From Gammaproteobacteria bacterium (GTDB lineage Bacteria > Pseudomonadota > Gammaproteobacteria > Steroidobacterales > Steroidobacteraceae), in NCBI GenBank assembly GCA_010027845.1, contig RGUL01000019.1:1-35870 (forward strand): a stretch of 35,870 nucleotides of DNA, written 5' to 3'. This document shows, in pieces, positions 7,965 to 17,346 of the stretch (positions within the stretch are counted from its first letter, which is position 1; every line of letters begins with the position of its first letter). The notes beneath the pieces were generated by a model that had not been told where the DNA came from, did no database searches, and was given only the letters and a program-made list of their open reading frames with translations. A program made the position numbers and the translations under genes.

Positions 7965-10610
7965 TTGCTGAAACTCCCCGAAGCCGTTTCGCGCCACCTC
8001 GCTGCGGGTGGCTCGTTGTTGTTGCCGTCTCGGCAGCGGGCTGCAGCGTTGCGTCGCGCGGTCGTTTGGTCCCACCTCGATGCTACCGATATTTGGCCGA
8101 CGCCCGACGTGCTGCCGGTGCGCGCTTGGTATGCGCGGTTGGCCGTTCGACATGCGTTGCCGCGTAGTTTGTCGTTCGCCGAAGAATGGTTGGCGTGGCG
8201 GGAGCACGTTAGGCGCAACGTCGCGAGTGACGGCTTGTTGTCGGTCGATTCTTTGACCGACGGCTTGCAGCGCGCCGCGGGTTTGGCGGCCGAGTGGTGT
8301 TTAACTGATCAAATCATTCTGCGCTACCCGTCCGCCGAGGCGCATTGGCTCGCGACCGGCATGGCGCAGGTGCGTCGCGTCGCAGCGGAACGCGGCGCTA
8401 TCGCCAGTTTCGATCTCGCCGCGCAATTGCAGACCTCGATCGGTGCGGGTCGAATCCAGCGACCCAAATATATGGGTTTCGCGCCGACGCCGGCGTTAAG
8501 CGCATTTGGCTTTGATGCGGGTGACGTATTAGGGGCGGACGATCTCGGGGCGTTGGCGACCACGACCGTCTCGCCGGTCCGCGCGCATGCTGCGCGCGAT
8601 GTCGAAGATGAGCACGCCTCGATCGCCGCTTGGGCGCGCGCGCATCTCGAGCGCGATCCGGCGGCGCGACTGCTGGTGGTGTTACCGGATGCCGATGCAC
8701 GTCGCGATGCGCTCGATCGAGTGTTGATCGAAACGCTGACGCCTAGCGCATTCGAAGGTAAGCGCGCAGCACCGGTGCACGAATTCGAGGGTGGTCGTGC
8801 GCTCGCCGATGCGCCCGAGGTCGGGATCGCGCTGGAGTTACTGCAGACCTTGGCGCGACCCGTCGGGCGTCAACAACTCGCGCGCGTGCTGGACGAGTTC
8901 GAGTGGCCGGCCTCGCGGGCGCAGCGTGCGGCCGTTGCCGAGCAACTGCGTGCCGGAAGCCCGGAGCCGGTGTTGCCGACCGACGTCGCGGCACTCTGGC
9001 GCACGACGGCCGGTAAAGTCGGTGCGAGCGGACCGATCGAGGTTTGCATTCAACAATTCGAAACCGCGCGGCTGGCGTTGTGGGACGCGCAGCCCGTGAC
9101 AGTGCGGCTCGCACGGGCCCTCGATGCGCTAGGTTGGGATCGGGTGGGTGGCAGCGACTCGGCCGCGGTCCAAACCCGCGCGGCATTCGGCGCGCTGTTG
9201 GCAGCGCTGCCGAGCGCGGCCGACACCGCACCTGCGACGGTCGTCGAACTTTTGACGGCCCTCGCGCGCCGCGAGAACTTCGCACCGTCGATCGGCGACG
9301 TGGCCATCACCATCAGTGCTGCCTGCGAGCACCCGATCGTGCGCTACGACGGCATTTGGTTCGGTGGTTTGCAGTCGGATCGTTGGCCGGTGTCGGTGCG
9401 CTTCGATCCGTATGTTCCGTGGGAGTTGCAGCGTGCGGTGGGCATGCCGCAGACGAGCGCGAGGCTGCGACTCGAGTCGGCCAGAAACTATCTCGATGCG
9501 CTGTCGGCGAGCGCGGCGGACTTCGTGTGTTCGTGGGCGTGTAACGATGGCGAGGCCGAGCTCGCACCCTCGGTGCTGCTGCGTGGGCGTGCGGACCTCG
9601 GCGATGCCGAGCACCCGCCGCGGGTCGTCGAGCCGTCGCAGACGCTCGCGTTGCGATTGCGCGACGCAGCGCCGTTCGATCGTGAGTCTTTCGATGACCT
9701 GCGGGGCGCCGCTTGGGACACGACCATTGACGTGCCCGGTGGTGCGGCCACGCTGTCCGATCAAGCGGAGTGTCCGTTTCGTGCCTATGCGCGTACGCGT
9801 CTGCTGCGTCGACCTCGCGAAGCTTGGGAGCCCGGCGTATCGCCGATCGAACGCGGCCGCTGGTTGCACCGCGTGCTCGAAAAGTTTTGGCGCTCGATCG
9901 GCGATTCGCAGCGGCTCGCGGCGTGCAGCGTAGCCGAGCTTGATGCGGAACTCGACCGCGCTTTACGGGAGATTCCCGTCGAGGCCGACCTGGTGACCGA
10001 ACCGCTCGACGGCCGCGCCGAGGCGCGGGAGCGTGACCGTTTGCGACGAGTGATCAAACTCGCTTTAGATCTAGAAAAGCAGCGTGCGCCGTTCGCTGTT
10101 CACGAAACCGAAATCGATCGCGTGCTCGAGATCGAGTCTTTGAAGTTCAACGTGCGACCCGATCGGATCGACCGACTGAATGACGGGCGATTAGTGGTAA
10201 TGGATTACAAATCGGGTGCGCACAAAGCGCTCGATTTTTTGGGCGAGCGGCCGAGTGCGGTACAGCTCTTTTGTTACGCACGGGCCTTAGAGTCGGACGG
10301 TGCGACGGTGGCGGGCTTCGGTAATCTGCATTTCCAGTTACGCGGTGCTAAGGGTGCGGTCGCAGCCGAGGCCAAAGAATTTCTACCGGGCGCCGGGAAA
10401 GTGGACGCGTGGCCTGCGATTCGTGCGTCGTACGCAGCGCGACTCAGCGCCATCGCGGCGGAATTCGCCAAGGGTGACGCACACATTAGGCCGAGCAAAA
10501 AGGCCTGTGAATATTGCGACTTGACGCCGCTCTGTCGGCGCAACGAAGTGAGCGGCGCCATCAGCGACGGCGCAGACGAGGCCGACGAGTCTGAGGATCG
10601 AGAGTCATGA
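7965..10610 (+). CDS. AddB-like PD-(D/E)XK nuclease with Fe-S cysteines (probable DNA repair protein)
   Basis: The product is about 881 residues. The C-terminal third holds a RecB-type nuclease: VRPDRIDRL, then VVMDYKSG (about residue 747), then AVQLFCYARAL. A cysteine in AECPFRAYARTRLL (about 602) and the cluster CEYCDLTPLC (about 848-857, C-x2-C-x5-C) match the four-Cys [4Fe-4S] arrangement of AddB. No Walker A motif is visible near the N-terminus, unlike Bacillus AddB, as in the group of about 900-residue proteobacterial AddB-related proteins. There is no ATG or GTG at a sensible place: TTG 7965, one base after the alaA stop, is my choice, with CTG 7968 next; the GTG at 7884 would overlap alaA by 80 bases. 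The stop overlaps the start of the helicase gene (ATGA), so the two subunits are probably made together. Confidence 0.82.
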   Translation: MLKLPEAVSRHLAAGGSLLLPSRQRAAALRRAVVWSHLDATDIWPTPDVLPVRAWYARLAVRHALPRSLSFAEEWLAWREHVRRNVASDGLLSVDSLTDGLQRAAGLAAEWCLTDQIILRYPSAEAHWLATGMAQVRRVAAERGAIASFDLAAQLQTSIGAGRIQRPKYMGFAPTPALSAFGFDAGDVLGADDLGALATTTVSPVRAHAARDVEDEHASIAAWARAHLERDPAARLLVVLPDADARRDALDRVLIETLTPSAFEGKRAAPVHEFEGGRALADAPEVGIALELLQTLARPVGRQQLARVLDEFEWPASRAQRAAVAEQLRAGSPEPVLPTDVAALWRTTAGKVGASGPIEVCIQQFETARLALWDAQPVTVRLARALDALGWDRVGGSDSAAVQTRAAFGALLAALPSAADTAPATVVELLTALARRENFAPSIGDVAITISAACEHPIVRYDGIWFGGLQSDRWPVSVRFDPYVPWELQRAVGMPQTSARLRLESARNYLDALSASAADFVCSWACNDGEAELAPSVLLRGRADLGDAEHPPRVVEPSQTLALRLRDAAPFDRESFDDLRGAAWDTTIDVPGGAATLSDQAECPFRAYARTRLLRRPREAWEPGVSPIERGRWLHRVLEKFWRSIGDSQRLAACSVAELDAELDRALREIPVEADLVTEPLDGRAEARERDRLRRVIKLALDLEKQRAPFAVHETEIDRVLEIESLKFNVRPDRIDRLNDGRLVVMDYKSGAHKALDFLGERPSAVQLFCYARALESDGATVAGFGNLHFQLRGAKGAVAAEAKEFLPGAGKVDAWPAIRASYAARLSAIAAEFAKGDAHIRPSKKACEYCDLTPLCRRNEVSGAISDGADEADESEDRES

Positions 10611-13600
10611 ACGTCGAGCACGACGACGACCTCGCACGCCGCGAGGCGCTCGATACGACGCAGTCGATCATTTTGCAGGCGCCTGCGGGTTCCGGTAAGA
10701 CGACGATTCTGGTGCAACGATTTCTGGCGTTGTTGACGACGGTCGAGGCACCTGAGTCCGTGCTCGCGATGACGTTCACGCGCAAAGCGGCGGCCGAGAT
10801 GCGCGGCCGAATCATCGCGGCGATCGAAGATGCCGATTCGACCACGCCGCCGCGCAACGCGGTGCATGCACGCACGCGGGAACTTGCGCAATTGGCCGCG
10901 CGGCATGCGGTCGAGCGCGATTGGCAGCTCGAACGCAATCCGTCGCGGCTAAGAATTTTGACCATCGATGGGCTGAATCGCCAACTGGCTGCGGCAACAC
11001 CGATCGCGGCCGGCGGTATCGGTGATTTCGCGGTGATCGAGCACCCGGATCGATTATTGCGCGAGGTGGCGCGGGCAACGCTGATCGACGCCGAGCGTGA
11101 TCCGGTGCTGCAGTCGCACAGCGATACGGTGTTGCGGCATCTCGGCAATCGTTGGGAACGCGCTGAGGAGTTGCTCGTCGAAATGTTGCGTCATCGCGGC
11201 CGTTGGCTGCGACATTTGATGCGCGATGGTCTGGCGAATTTGCGGCCGATCACCGAGCGCAACCTGGAAGTGATCGTCGCGGCGGAAATCGATGCGGCGA
11301 TGACGGTGCTCGGTCCGCACGTCATCGCCGAAGGGGCGCGACTTGCGGCACTCGCGTCCGCAGAGCTCGCTGCCGAGCCACCCGATTCGACGCGCGGTAA
11401 AAACGCCGCAGCCATCCGTGGCGCCGATCGTGCGCCTGAACGCACACCGGCGAGTTTGCGCGCCTTGGCTAATTTCGCGTTGACCGGCGACGGCAACATT
11501 CGTCAGCGGGTCACGGTGGATAACGGATTCCCGCGTAACTCGCCGCAGCTTGCGGCGATGAAAGTGTGGCTCGAAGATTTGCAAGCCGACCCGCGCACGT
11601 TAGAGGCGCTGCTCGTGCTGCGTCAGTTGCCCGAGGTCGTGTTCGAAGAGTCGGCCGCCGTGACCATCGAGGGCCTGTTGAATTTATTGCAACACGCCGC
11701 CGTTCAGCTCGTGCGCCACTTCGCGGCGACCGGTCGTACCGATTACGTCGCGATTGCGGCGGCGGCACGTAGCTTATTTACCGCCGTCGACGTGCCGCCG
11801 GAGTTGGTGTTGCATCAAGGCGAGCGTCTGCAGCACTTGTTGATCGACGAGTTCCAGGACACGTCGCTCGATCAGATCGAATTGTTGCAAGGTTTGCTGC
11901 GTGAATGGACTCCGGGCGACGGCCGAACCCTATTCGTGGTCGGCGACCCGATGCAATCGATCTATCAGTTTCGTGAGGCGGAGGTCGGTCTGTTCCTCGA
12001 CGTGCGCGAGCGTGGGTTGCCCAACGTCACGTTGCGCTCCTTGCAGTTGACCCGAAATTTTCGCTCGCAACAGCCGATCGTCGAGTTCGTCAACCGAACG
12101 TTCGGTACGGTGTTTCCGACCGAGGACGCGCCGGTCGACGGAGCGGTGCGGTACCTACCGTGTGTCGCAGCCGCGCAGGCCGATGCCCGTGACACGGCGG
12201 TGCATTGGCACATATTCGATGGCGACGAACGTTACGCGATGCGCGAGGCGTCGACCGTGGTCGAACTCGTGCGGCGCGCGCGGTTGGAGGATGCGACTGC
12301 GAGCGTTGCGGTGTTGATCGGCGCCCGTGAGCACGCGCGCGAAATCGTGCGCGCCTTGCGGGCGGCGAACTTCGCCGTCCGCGGTGTCGATTTGCTGCCG
12401 CTGCGCGATTCGTCCGTCGTACAAGAATTGATCGCGCTCACGCGTGCGCTGCATTCGCCGCTCGATCGGCTCGCTTGGCTTGCGGTGCTGCGCGCGCCGT
12501 GGTGCGGGTTGACGCTGCAGGACCTCACCACGCTGGTGCACGGCGCGCCGCTGCAGGCCGTGCCGGATCTTTGTCGCGACGTCGGCCGACTCGCGCGCTT
12601 GAGCGCCGAAGGTCGCGTCGCAGTGGCGCGTCTATTCGAGCGTCTAGAGCCGTGGCGAACGACGGACGACACCGACCCGTTCACGCACGAATCGCTGGCA
12701 CGTCGTGTCGAGGCCGCTTGGCTACGGGTCGATGGCGCGAGTTGTCATGCCGATGCAAGCGCGATCGCCGATGCGCGACGGTTTCTCGATACGCTCGCCA
12801 CGGAAATCGCCGCCGGCGAGTGGCGCGGGCCAGAGGATTTCGACGCCATACTCGCCGGACTCTATGCGGCGAGCGTCGCTGCCGCCGATGCGGTGCAGGT
12901 GATGACCATCCATCGCGCCAAAGGGTTGGAGTTCGATTGCGTCATTCTGCCCGGGCTCGGTCGGCCGATGCGACGTGATCAAGCGCCATTGCTCGAGTTC
13001 GTCGAATGCATCGCGGATGACGAGAGCGATGCGGGCGGCGTGGCGATGCGGCGACTCGTCATGGCTCCATTATCAGCGGCGGACGCGCCGTCTTCGGCTT
13101 TGTCGAAATGGGTGGGGGCACTGCGCACGCGCCGCTCGAGGCGCGAGCGCTTGCGTGTGCTGTATGTCGCGGCGACGCGCGCGCGACGCGTGTTGCACTG
13201 TTGCGGCGCGCTCAAAGAGCAGGCGAAGGGTTTCGAGCCGGTCAAAGGCTCGCCGCTGCATCAATTGTGGCCGGCCATCGCGGAGGCTGCGCGCGCTGCA
13301 TACGAAAAATATCGGACGACCGACGCAGCGCATCAGGTCGTGGCGACGTCGTCGCCGACGCTGCATCGTTTGCCCGTGCAACGGCGCTCGCCGGCCTGGC
13401 CCAAAGATATCGCGATCCGCCGCTTGCCGTTGTCGAGTGGCGAGCTTGCGGTCGGCACTGCGCTCGACGTGGTGGTCGCCGGTGAGTTGGCGCGCGCCGT
13501 CGGTGTCGTGGTGCATCGGGAGCTCGAGCGTTTCGTGACCGACTCGGCTTTACCCACCATCGACGCCGTGCGCGCTGCGCACGACGATTACGCGCGTGCC

Positions 13601-14002
13601 TTACGCGCCGAGGGCATCGTGGGCGACGAGGTCGACACCGGTGCATCGCGCGTCGTCGCTGCGTTGCAAAGCACGCTCGAAGACGAGCATGGTCGTTGGC
13701 TGCTCGCGCGCCACGACGACGATCGCGTCGAATGGGCGCTTACCGGGCTTCATGAGGGCGTGGTGTCGAGCATCGTCATGGATCGCTGTTTCGTCGACCG
13801 TGACGTGCGCTGGGTGATCGACTACAAGACGAGTCGTCACGAGGGCGCGGATCTCGAACAATTTTTGGTCGCGCAGGCTGAACGTTATCGACCGCAATTG
13901 CAGCGCTATGCAGCCTTCGCGCGTCGACTCGGACCGCAACCGGTGCGCACGGCGCTGTATTTTCCTTTGCTCGGGCGGTTCGTCGAAGTGGCCGCGACGT
14001 AG
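10607..14002 (+). CDS. AddA-like UvrD/Rep-family helicase-nuclease (double-strand-break repair)
   Basis: The product is 1131 residues with a full set of superfamily 1A helicase motifs: Walker A APAGSGKT (25-32), MTFTRKAAAEM (motif Ia), LLIDEFQDTS (motif II, about 410), VVGDPMQSIYQFR (motif III), LTRNFRS (motif IV), VMTIHRAKGLEF (motif V, about 764) and LYVAATRARR (motif VI, about 850). A C-terminal RecB-family nuclease is marked by WVIDYKTSRHEG (about 1070) and YRPQLQRYAAF. Paired with the AddB-like gene it should form an AddAB-type complex that unwinds and resects DNA ends and loads RecA. The 4-bp ATGA overlap with the upstream gene supports 1:1 synthesis. It faces gspN tail to tail with a 40-base gap. 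Confidence 0.88.
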   Translation: MNVEHDDDLARREALDTTQSIILQAPAGSGKTTILVQRFLALLTTVEAPESVLAMTFTRKAAAEMRGRIIAAIEDADSTTPPRNAVHARTRELAQLAARHAVERDWQLERNPSRLRILTIDGLNRQLAAATPIAAGGIGDFAVIEHPDRLLREVARATLIDAERDPVLQSHSDTVLRHLGNRWERAEELLVEMLRHRGRWLRHLMRDGLANLRPITERNLEVIVAAEIDAAMTVLGPHVIAEGARLAALASAELAAEPPDSTRGKNAAAIRGADRAPERTPASLRALANFALTGDGNIRQRVTVDNGFPRNSPQLAAMKVWLEDLQADPRTLEALLVLRQLPEVVFEESAAVTIEGLLNLLQHAAVQLVRHFAATGRTDYVAIAAAARSLFTAVDVPPELVLHQGERLQHLLIDEFQDTSLDQIELLQGLLREWTPGDGRTLFVVGDPMQSIYQFREAEVGLFLDVRERGLPNVTLRSLQLTRNFRSQQPIVEFVNRTFGTVFPTEDAPVDGAVRYLPCVAAAQADARDTAVHWHIFDGDERYAMREASTVVELVRRARLEDATASVAVLIGAREHAREIVRALRAANFAVRGVDLLPLRDSSVVQELIALTRALHSPLDRLAWLAVLRAPWCGLTLQDLTTLVHGAPLQAVPDLCRDVGRLARLSAEGRVAVARLFERLEPWRTTDDTDPFTHESLARRVEAAWLRVDGASCHADASAIADARRFLDTLATEIAAGEWRGPEDFDAILAGLYAASVAAADAVQVMTIHRAKGLEFDCVILPGLGRPMRRDQAPLLEFVECIADDESDAGGVAMRRLVMAPLSAADAPSSALSKWVGALRTRRSRRERLRVLYVAATRARRVLHCCGALKEQAKGFEPVKGSPLHQLWPAIAEAARAAYEKYRTTDAAHQVVATSSPTLHRLPVQRRSPAWPKDIAIRRLPLSSGELAVGTALDVVVAGELARAVGVVVHRELERFVTDSALPTIDAVRAAHDDYARALRAEGIVGDEVDTGASRVVAALQSTLEDEHGRWLLARHDDDRVEWALTGLHEGVVSSIVMDRCFVDRDVRWVIDYKTSRHEGADLEQFLVAQAERYRPQLQRYAAFARRLGPQPVRTALYFPLLGRFVEVAAT

Positions 14003-14042
14003 CGCGAGCTGCCACCGCCCACCGCTCAAAAGTTAGTGGCCG

Positions 14043-14744
14043 TCAATAAGTGCCGGCGACGCTATAGGGAAGCGCTGCGACCGCATTTTGAGCCCGCAGC
14101 GCGAGCTCGAGTACGTAGCTGCGCGGCGTAGTGAAGGCGAGCGTGCCGCGCACGTCGATCGGCGAGCCCGCGACGGTCGACACGGTCACGATCGGCGGCG
14201 CACCCGGCGCGGGTGCTTCGAGGTTGAACGACGCCGGTCCGCCCAATTGGGCGTAGCCGCGTAGATTCTCGATGCGGCCACGGCCGATCAGTATCGAAGG
14301 ACCGTTCGCATCGAACACCAATCGATCGAGCGTGACGTGCACACCGGCATCGACGCCCACGGGCCAGGTGAGACGTGGTGCGACGCGGCGTAGCTCGGCG
14401 ACCTCGGTGTCGACCGAGACGTCAGTCAAAGAAATTGCTTTGGTCCCGATGATCGGTATTGCCACGGTGCCGTGCGCTCGACCAAGGCCGGGTGACCAAT
14501 CGACTTCGAGTACGGCTCGGCCGTATAACAGTTCACTGCCGTGCAGCTGCCAGCGTAGTGCACCGGCGGCGGCACCGCCGAGTTCGACGCGTGCGCAAGC
14601 ACCACGCCAGATCGATCCGTTCGGTGCGTCGCAGCGCACGCCAGTCGGTAGCGAACGCACGAACCAAGTGGCCGGCAGCCAAAATATGATGCCCGCGAGC
14701 AATCCGACCGACAGCGCGGCGGCGAGCGCGATCGCTCTAGTCAT
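14043..14744 (-). CDS. gspN: Type II secretion system protein GspN
   Basis: The product is about 233 residues with one N-terminal transmembrane helix (ALAAALSVGLLAGIIFWLPATW). The periplasmic part includes CDAPNGSIWRGACARVELGG, the W-x-G-x-A signature of GspN proteins, which are related to asymptotic barrel/AsmA-like folds. GspN is an accessory T2SS inner-membrane protein found in only some systems. It is the last gene of the minus-strand gsp block. ATG 14744 was chosen; an in-frame GTG at 14753, 3 bases after the gspM stop, is the alternative, and neither has a clear Shine-Dalgarno sequence. Confidence 0.82.
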   Translation of the reverse strand: MTRAIALAAALSVGLLAGIIFWLPATWFVRSLPTGVRCDAPNGSIWRGACARVELGGAAAGALRWQLHGSELLYGRAVLEVDWSPGLGRAHGTVAIPIIGTKAISLTDVSVDTEVAELRRVAPRLTWPVGVDAGVHVTLDRLVFDANGPSILIGRGRIENLRGYAQLGGPASFNLEAPAPGAPPIVTVSTVAGSPIDVRGTLAFTTPRSYVLELALRAQNAVAALPYSVAGTY

Positions 14745-14756
14745 CGTTGCCACGGA

Positions 14757-15143
14757 TCAGCGCGTGACGAGTGGGAAGTCGAGCGTCGCGTCGACCCGTC
14801 CCGATGCAGCACTCGCCTCGAGGCGCGCTGCGCCGGGTCGTACACCTTCTCGCTCCTCGAGTCGCGTGAGCAGGGCGAGCACGGTTTCGAACGGCGCTGA
14901 TTCGATGCGCACGCGCAGCACGTCCGCGCGCGGCGCGGCAGCGGGTCGCACTTGCTCCGCGAGCCCCGACTCGGCGATCGCACGCTGCAGCGTCTGCGAA
15001 GGATCGGCGCCGCCGTTGCGCAGCGTCGTCAACAACGTGGATTTGGTCGCGACGTTCCGCGCTCCACGTTGCGCGGCAAACTCCAGCGCGCCGGCCGCGC
15101 AGAGCGCGACGACGAAGAGTACGGGTAGGGCGTAACGTTTCAT
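14757..15143 (-). CDS. gspM: Type II secretion system protein GspM (short)
   Basis: The product is 128 residues: one N-terminal transmembrane helix (YALPVLFVVALCAAGALEF), then a coiled segment and a small ferredoxin-like periplasmic domain with VLRVRIESAPFETVLALL, the usual end of GspM. GspM binds GspL and helps anchor the assembly platform. It is shorter than the typical 160-residue GspM because the cytoplasmic N-terminus is only three residues. The start overlaps the gspL stop (ATGA). The assignment rests mainly on position between gspL and gspN together with the topology. Confidence 0.78.
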   Translation of the reverse strand: MKRYALPVLFVVALCAAGALEFAAQRGARNVATKSTLLTTLRNGGADPSQTLQRAIAESGLAEQVRPAAAPRADVLRVRIESAPFETVLALLTRLEEREGVRPGAARLEASAASGRVDATLDFPLVTR

Positions 15144-16405
15144 GGTCGACGCTCCGCTTTGCTGAGCCTCGCGTCGACTGCGATGCGCTCACCATTTTGA
15201 CGGGTCGGGCCGAAGTCGACTCGCCAAGTGCTCGAACCCAAAGATTTTTTGAGGGTTTCGATGGCGGCGAGGTTTGCCGCGTCAAGCGTGACGCGCACAC
15301 CGGCGCCCTCGGTTTCGAGTTTCGATATGCGCAGCGCGTCCGTGGCTGCGCCGTTGGGATTGCCGCGCGATGGCGTCGCGGTCGCGAGCGCTGCGGCTGC
15401 AGCCGGCAGTCCGATCGTGCCGGTCGTCGCAGGCGGTAAGCTGCGCACTCGGCCGCGTAGCAGCGACGCGGCATCGGCGGGATCTGTGCCTTGCGGCAAC
15501 AAGGTACGCCCGGCGTCCAGTAGCGCGGCATCGAGCTCGCGTTCGAGCGCGCGACTGCGACGGAAATCATCAGCGCCGACGCCCAAAGAAATCAAGGCGA
15601 GCGCCACGGCCGCCGCTGCAGTGGTGCGCCATCGCGTCCAATCGACGGCGGACCAACCGCTCGGTCTTGCAAACTCGCCTTGCAACAGATCGACCGGCGC
15701 AGCGAGCGTCCGCTGTCGGCCGAGCCAAGCGAGCGCGCCCGTGTCGAGCGGCGAATATTTGACGCCGCCCGCGACGTCTAAGGTTGTGAGGGCGGCGGGA
15801 GCTTCGAGGCCATCGCCGTATACACGTACACCGAGCACGCCATCGGTTTGCGTTTCGATGCCGGTCAAGCGCACGGCGGCGAGCAAATCTGCGGCGGGCA
15901 ACGTTTGACGTCGACCGTCCGGGTGCCGCACGTGCATGTCGTCGCCGTCGATCCAGACTTGTAGATCGCCAGGCTTCGGTGCGATGCACGCCGCGTCAGC
16001 GTGTAGGGCTGCGAGCGTGAGGTCGGCGCTGCGACAGCGCGCGAGCACGCTCTCGACTAGTTCCCGCGCCACGATCTCCACTTCACAACTGCCATCGTCA
16101 CTCTCGCGGCCGAGCGCGAAGTGCAGTGTTTCGGGGTCTGCGGCGAGTTGATCTTCGAGCGCATACGGCAGCGCTTGCAGACGCTTGTTGCGCGAGGCTC
16201 GTGGCAGCGCGGCGCGGGTTGCGAGCACCGCGGCACCGGGCAACAACCCGATGATCGGTCGCCCCGCGCATTCGGCGACGATGGTTTCGAGGACATCGCG
16301 TCGCTCGCTGCCGACTGCACCGTCGGCGTCGCAGACGACCCAATTGGCCTCACGCCAATCGCTGTCGGGATCGAAGCGCAGCAAAATCGAATCGTGCGTG
16401 GTCAT
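15140..16405 (-). CDS. gspL: Type II secretion system assembly platform protein GspL
   Basis: The product is 421 residues from ATG 16405, which overlaps the gspK stop (ATGA); the frame is open further upstream but that part runs inside gspK. The cytoplasmic part is actin-like: ILLRFDPDSDWREANWVVCD, then RNKRLQALPYALEDQLAADPETLHFA, a hallmark of GspL. A single membrane segment near residue 270 (TTAAAAVALALISLGVG) leads to a periplasmic domain ending WRVDFGPTRQNGERIAVDARLS. GspL links the cytoplasmic ATPase GspE to GspM and the pseudopilus. Confidence 0.87.
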   Translation of the reverse strand: MTTHDSILLRFDPDSDWREANWVVCDADGAVGSERRDVLETIVAECAGRPIIGLLPGAAVLATRAALPRASRNKRLQALPYALEDQLAADPETLHFALGRESDDGSCEVEIVARELVESVLARCRSADLTLAALHADAACIAPKPGDLQVWIDGDDMHVRHPDGRRQTLPAADLLAAVRLTGIETQTDGVLGVRVYGDGLEAPAALTTLDVAGGVKYSPLDTGALAWLGRQRTLAAPVDLLQGEFARPSGWSAVDWTRWRTTAAAAVALALISLGVGADDFRRSRALERELDAALLDAGRTLLPQGTDPADAASLLRGRVRSLPPATTGTIGLPAAAAALATATPSRGNPNGAATDALRISKLETEGAGVRVTLDAANLAAIETLKKSLGSSTWRVDFGPTRQNGERIAVDARLSKAERRP

Positions 16406-17346
16406 TCCGCAAATCGCCTCGCCAGCACCCGCGCCTGGGACGGTCCCGACCGGTTTTCGAGCAGCAGCAGACTGTACAAGGAGTAGCGGGTGCTGCCAAC
16501 GGCGACGCGGGTGCGTAGCGCGAAATAATCGCTCTGCTCGGTCACGCCGATGCTCGCGACGATGCGCGCGTGCCGCGCGCCGTCGGCGAATTGCGCGCGG
16601 AACGCTTCGCGAGTCGGAAAACAACCGCGCTCACGATTGCGACGCAAGGCATCCGGCGCTCGCGTCCATTGATCTTCGCCGGTGAGCGCATCGAGCACCG
16701 CACCCGGTGCAGAACAAAGATTGAGCGGTGTGGTGCGTGGTAGGGCGACGACGAACGGTGCGATGCGCAAATAACGTTCATAGCCGAAGTCGGTGAGTGC
16801 CAACAGTTCACTCGCCGACGTCAGCGGTTGGTTCGGCGTACGGTACGGTGGCTGGCGCGAGGAGTACACGGCGTCTTCTGCGCCGTTCGCGTCCAGCGGT
16901 TGATCGTCGCTGTCGATCCAGTCGGCGAGCAGACTCGCAAAGCGCGGTTCCAGTCCGACTTGCGTGAGCAGTCGGCCGAAGATTTCGATCGCCACCGGAT
17001 CGGCCTTACCTTGCGCATCGACCAACGTATTGAGATTAAAGCGACCCTGCAAATCTTCGAGTTGCGCGGCGACCGTGGCGTCCGGCGCGACTTCGAGTGG
17101 TCCGAGCGGTCGCGCCCAATCCTGCGCCGGGTGTGTACTGCCGCTGCGCCGATCGCGCACGAGAATCTCGGCCGCGATTTGCTCGGCGCCACCGGCGACT
17201 AACTGCGCTTGATCTTGACCGTCGCTGCCTGCGGCACGTCGTAAGCTGAGTCCCGTGTCGAAGGCGATCGCATAGGCGATGGCGGTCGCGAGTGCGACCA
17301 ACAACATCGCGGCAAGCAACGCAGCGCCTCGATTACGTTCGCTCAT
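16402..17346 (-). CDS. gspK: Type II secretion minor pseudopilin GspK
   Basis: The product is 314 residues from ATG 17346 (ATGA overlap with the gspJ stop). The N-terminus MSERNRG/AALLAAMLLVALAT is a prepilin leader with cleavage after Gly, and lacks the Glu at +5, as is normal for GspK. The large insert typical of GspK is present: LEDLQGRFNLNTLVD, LLADWIDSDDQPLDANGAED, YRTPNQPLTSASELLAL and TPLNLCSAPGAVLDAL. GspK caps the pseudopilus tip with GspI and GspJ and stops its growth. Upstream in-frame starts would lie inside gspJ and were rejected. Confidence 0.92.
   Translation of the reverse strand: MSERNRGAALLAAMLLVALATAIAYAIAFDTGLSLRRAAGSDGQDQAQLVAGGAEQIAAEILVRDRRSGSTHPAQDWARPLGPLEVAPDATVAAQLEDLQGRFNLNTLVDAQGKADPVAIEIFGRLLTQVGLEPRFASLLADWIDSDDQPLDANGAEDAVYSSRQPPYRTPNQPLTSASELLALTDFGYERYLRIAPFVVALPRTTPLNLCSAPGAVLDALTGEDQWTRAPDALRRNRERGCFPTREAFRAQFADGARHARIVASIGVTEQSDYFALRTRVAVGSTRYSLYSLLLLENRSGPSQARVLARRFAE

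Noticed and set aside
14003-14042. Bidirectional terminator between the AddA-like gene and gspN
   Set aside because: Only a short CCAC/GTGG pairing is visible and no T-run on either strand.
16406-16624. N-terminal extension of the gspL frame
   Set aside because: It overlaps gspK by more than 200 bases and has no GspL features; ATG 16405 gives a clean ATGA junction.
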